Assembly (NCBI GenBank): GCA_023428245.1
Contig: JAEYYX010000024.1
Coordinates: 1-64,000, forward strand
Length of the DNA: 64,000 nt
Reading direction: 5' to 3'
Source of the DNA: Pseudomonadota bacterium
GTDB taxonomy: Bacteria > Myxococcota_A > Polyangia > Polyangiales > Polyangiaceae
Position numbers and translations under genes: made by a program. The notes beneath the pieces are model-generated. The model was not told the origin of the DNA, searched no databases, and was given only the letters and a program-made list of their open reading frames with translations. Shown piece after piece: positions 61,521-64,000 of this stretch (position 1 is the first letter of the stretch; every line of letters begins with the position of its first letter).

Positions 61521-62747
61521 CTAATAGAGAATGCGCGTCCGAATGCTGGTGTCGAGACCTTTGACTTGCTCTTTGACCTCTTCGGAGAGCTCGCGGTCGA
61601 GATCCATGACCAAATAACCAAGGATCGGATCTGTCGCCAACACCTGGGCGGCGACGTTCGCTTTGGTACCGCTCACGATACCATTGATCGCCGTGAGAAC
61701 ACCCGGGACGTTCTTGTGAACGTTCAAGATTCGGTGTTTGCCGGACAGGAGTGGCTGACCGATCTGTGGGAAATTCACGGCACCTGTAGTCATGCCGGCG
61801 TTCAGGAAATCAAGAAGGCGCCCAGCGACCTCAAGCCCGATGTTGTACTGGGCCTCTTCGGTGGAACCGCCGATGTGCGGCGTGAGGATGACGTTCTTGA
61901 GGCCAACCAGCTCCGACTCGAAGCCGGGCCCGTTGCCCTTCGGCTCCTTCGGGAAGACATCGATGGCAGCGCCGGCCAGTTGGCCAGCCTTCAGTGCTTC
62001 GGCGAGCGCCGGGATATCGACGACGGTGCCGCGCGCCAGGTTCAAGAGGTAAGACCCCTTCTTCATCTTCGCGATGCGCTCGCGGGACATGAGGTTCTTC
62101 GTCTCATCCGTCTCAGGCACGTGGAGCGTCACGAAATCGGATTCGGCCAGTAACGCGTCGAGATCGAGGATGGGTTTGTTGTTGCCCATCGGGAGCTGTT
62201 GCTCGATGTCGTAATAGGAGACCTTCATGCCGATCGCTTCAGCCAAGACGCCGACCTGGCGGCCGATGCGGCCGTAGCCGATGATACCGAGGGACTTGCC
62301 GCGCACCTCAAAGGATCCCGTCGCGCTCTTCTGCCAGACCCCTTGGTGCATATCGCGGATGTTGTCCGGGATGTGCCGGGCGAGTGAGACCACGTCACTG
62401 ATGACGAGCTCGGCGACCGAACGCGTATTCGAGAAGGGCGCGTTGAAAACGGGGATCCCGCGGCGCTTGGCGGCCTCGAGGTCGACCTGGTTCGTACCGA
62501 TGCAGAAACATCCGATAGCGAGTAAACGATCCGCTTTCTCCAGAACGGAGGCGGTGAGGTTCGTCTTCGAGCGAATGCCGATGATGTGCACATCGGAGAT
62601 GCGCTCACGGAGCTCCTCTTCACCGAGCGCGCCCGAGAGCACCTCGAGATCGAGACCGTCAGCACGAAACAAGGCGCGACCGCTCTCGTGAATGTTCTCG
62701 AGAAGGAGGACCTTGATTTTGTTCTTCGGATACGACGTCTGGGACAT
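61521..62747 (-). CDS. serA: D-3-phosphoglycerate dehydrogenase
   Basis: SerA starts the phosphorylated serine pathway by oxidising 3-phosphoglycerate with NAD. The 408-residue E. coli-type enzyme has the NAD loop GIIGYGRIG (154-162). Its catalytic set is R239 in NLARGT, E268 in FPKEPK and H291 in TPHIGGST. A C-terminal ACT domain (about 335-408) would be the site of serine feedback. ATG 62745-62747 is the first codon (MSQTSYPKNKIKVLL). It is first of three tightly packed genes, and its product feeds GlyA in this same window. Confidence 0.96.
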   Translation of the reverse strand: MSQTSYPKNKIKVLLLENIHESGRALFRADGLDLEVLSGALGEEELRERISDVHIIGIRSKTNLTASVLEKADRLLAIGCFCIGTNQVDLEAAKRRGIPVFNAPFSNTRSVAELVISDVVSLARHIPDNIRDMHQGVWQKSATGSFEVRGKSLGIIGYGRIGRQVGVLAEAIGMKVSYYDIEQQLPMGNNKPILDLDALLAESDFVTLHVPETDETKNLMSRERIAKMKKGSYLLNLARGTVVDIPALAEALKAGQLAGAAIDVFPKEPKGNGPGFESELVGLKNVILTPHIGGSTEEAQYNIGLEVAGRLLDFLNAGMTTGAVNFPQIGQPLLSGKHRILNVHKNVPGVLTAINGIVSGTKANVAAQVLATDPILGYLVMDLDRELSEEVKEQVKGLDTSIRTRILY

Positions 62748-62930
62748 GGGGCCCTGACGCTAGGGAACCTTGCCCCCCACGTCACCAGGGGAACGCCCAG
62801 GTGATCGGGAATATTTCATCGAAGAAAGATTTGCGTCGCGCTCACAGTTCCTCTGGAAAACCGCAACCAGGGTCGTAGTCTGCCGCCGTCTGAGAGCGAA
62901 CCTTCCTTCGCCCTTCACAGTCCGCCTTGC
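62748..62930. promoter_or_regulatory. Divergent promoter region, serA / envelope gene
   Basis: These 183 bp separate the divergent serA operon and the envelope-protein gene. No specific site was recognised, although AT-rich GAATATTTCATCG near 62812 could include a promoter element. Confidence 0.3.
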
Positions 62931-63944
62931 ATGCAACCTTCCCTCCTTCTTTTTACCGGATGGTTCACACTCGGGGCGCCGGGGGAACACAAGCCGGAGG
63001 TCCAGCTCGAGGTCGGCGCAGCCTGCGGCACCGCGGAGGAATTCTTCTCGATTCTGGCCCACGAGCACCAGCTCTCCCCTACGGAGCTCACGTTCGAGCG
63101 CGTCACGATCGCTCCGGACGGCCAGCAGTTTCGGCTCGACTGGAGCGACGCGCAGGGAATCCGCACCTTGCACGACCCCGATTGTCGGACCCTCTTTCGA
63201 TCTCTCATCGTGATGGCCGTCGCCTCGTTCCGCGCCCAGAAGCTCGAGGAGCCTCCGCCAACGGAGCCGAGCGTATCCGCGCCGGAACCCGCCCCGGAAG
63301 AGCAGCCCCTTCCACCGCCCACTTCCTCCGTCGAAGCGGCGCCTCCCCTCGTCCCCGAGACGCCTCGAGCCCCGTCGGCCCGCTCTCCCCGAAGCTCCAC
63401 GCAGGTCTCACCTGCCCGAAGGGATCTCGGGAGTGGAAGTCCCCTCCACATCGGCGGCGAAGGGTCTCTCGGCATCGGCGGAGCCGTCTCCCTTTTTCCC
63501 AGCCCCGCATTCTTCGCGGAAGTCTCGGGGGCAGCCCTTGTCGGTTCGGGAGGCCTTAGCCTCGCGCTCCGCTACTTCCCTCCGAGTTCATCGACGCTCG
63601 CTGGTCCCGTCGGGATCCAGCTCGACGCCTGGGCGGGGCGCGTCGGAGCCCTCTTCGAGCCGATGCCTCGCTTGCGCGCCGATCTCGGATTTTCCGCCAC
63701 CTACCTCTTGGGGGAGGGTCTCGGGGTCCGCAGCCCTAGCCGAGACGGCGTCTGGCTCCTCGCGCCCGAACTCGACATTTCGGCCCAAATCCTGGCCAGC
63801 GGAACCTGGGGCGTGGATGTCGGACTCCGGGGCTGGGTGGCCTTAAATGCACCTAGGTTTGAAATTGATGGCGAGGGAGAAATTTATAGAGCTCCGCCCG
63901 CAGGGGCGGCCCTGTTTTTGAGGGGAAAGATCCAAGGTCGATGA
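62931..63944 (+). CDS. Predicted envelope protein with Pro-rich linker and barrel-like domain
   Basis: The 337-residue protein has a short hydrophobic N-terminus, a small alpha/beta region (about 22-105: VQLEVGAACGTAEEFFSILA, then CRTLFRSLIVMAVASF), a Pro/Ser-rich linker (about 106-165) and a C-terminal beta-rich region (about 170-337). The last part has GEGSLGIGGAVSLFPSPAFF and LRADLGFSATYLLGEGLGV, like outer-membrane barrel strands. This architecture is frequent in Myxococcota next to ECF sigma-factor genes. The end overlaps the next start (ATGA). Confidence 0.7.
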   Translation: MQPSLLLFTGWFTLGAPGEHKPEVQLEVGAACGTAEEFFSILAHEHQLSPTELTFERVTIAPDGQQFRLDWSDAQGIRTLHDPDCRTLFRSLIVMAVASFRAQKLEEPPPTEPSVSAPEPAPEEQPLPPPTSSVEAAPPLVPETPRAPSARSPRSSTQVSPARRDLGSGSPLHIGGEGSLGIGGAVSLFPSPAFFAEVSGAALVGSGGLSLALRYFPPSSSTLAGPVGIQLDAWAGRVGALFEPMPRLRADLGFSATYLLGEGLGVRSPSRDGVWLLAPELDISAQILASGTWGVDVGLRGWVALNAPRFEIDGEGEIYRAPPAGAALFLRGKIQGR

Positions 63945-64000
63945 CAGATTGGAGCGGTTCGAGCGATTCACGGGCGGTCCATGATCAAAGGTCTGGTTTC
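63941..64000 (+). CDS. Start of a coupled gene, truncated by the window
   Basis: ATG 63941 overlaps the previous stop (ATGA) and opens a frame to the window edge (MTDWSGSSDSRAVHDQRSGF). Only 20 codons are visible and no family can be named. In related genomes an ECF sigma factor is often found in this position, but that is speculation here. Confidence 0.4.
   Translation, partial: MTDWSGSSDSRAVHDQRSGF

Overview
This window is a contiguous, GC-rich, gene-dense stretch of bacterial chromosome. It most likely comes from a member of the Myxococcota (Polyangia-like 'deltaproteobacteria'). The basis is gene style, not a marker gene: a very large Ser/Thr protein kinase fused to an AAA+/TPR module, many short-signal lipoproteins with Pro/Ser-rich linkers, thrombospondin-type-3 and PA14 surface proteins, a Cys-rich C-x-G-x-C repeat lipoprotein, roadblock/ParA genes, and C5-pathway haem genes. 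No rRNA, tRNA, insertion sequence, prophage or CRISPR array was recognised.

Layout. 0.1-0.4 kb: small LuxR-type HTH protein. 0.5-5.9 kb (minus): tightly coupled operon hemX-like / hemA / hemC / lipoprotein / gcvPB. 6.0-7.9 kb (minus): coiled-coil lipoprotein plus LysM protein. 8.0-9.6 kb: pssA and a thioredoxin-like lipoprotein. 9.6-11.7 kb (minus): glyA-purU one-carbon pair. 11.9-19.3 kb: giant kinase, hemL, PA14 lipoprotein, Hsp33. 19.4-24.6 kb: AmpG-like permease, yacG, outer-membrane protein, thiC, SMUG-type uracil-DNA glycosylase. 24.6-35.2 kb: lgt, a terminator, a small zinc-ribbon ORF and an 8.8-kb cyclic beta-1,2-glucan synthase gene. 35.3-41.0 kb: DUF1232 protein, TIGR01777 epimerase, a protein with two PARP-type zinc fingers next to an aldo/keto-reductase homologue with a degraded active site, a PanE-like reductase, a SCO1-like lipoprotein and a class-D beta-lactamase-like lipoprotein. 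41.7-44.1 kb: Cys-rich lipoprotein followed by a VKOR-DsbA fusion. 44.1-52.6 kb: large outer-membrane protein, TSP3-repeat protein, glycosyltransferase, alaS, SRPBCC protein. 52.8-60.0 kb: a two-flavour 19-bp repeat array, a six-gene ParA/roadblock/V4R operon, a methyltransferase and a second repeat block. 60.1-64.0 kb: serA-algH-FGE-like operon (minus), an envelope protein, and the first codons of a further coupled gene.

How the genes work together. Housekeeping themes are tetrapyrrole synthesis (hemA, hemC, hemL, HemX-like), serine/glycine/one-carbon metabolism (serA, glyA, purU, gcvPB), lipoprotein maturation and phospholipid synthesis (lgt, pssA), and redox/disulfide chemistry (Hsp33, VKOR-DsbA, SCO1, thioredoxin-like lipoprotein). 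Many adjacent genes overlap by the ATGA or GTGA type of stop/start, implying translational coupling.

The most novel-looking units are: (1) the operon at 53469-58235 (TPR protein, ParA-type ATPase, two roadblock/LC7-like proteins, a tandem V4R-like protein and a small protein), which has no ParB or MglA and is flanked by repeats sharing a GGAGCGC core; (2) the Cys-rich lipoprotein / VKOR-DsbA pair, with a terminator-like hairpin at the start of the second gene; and (3) the bacterial PARP-type zinc-finger protein. All calls come from reading the sequence; no database search was possible.
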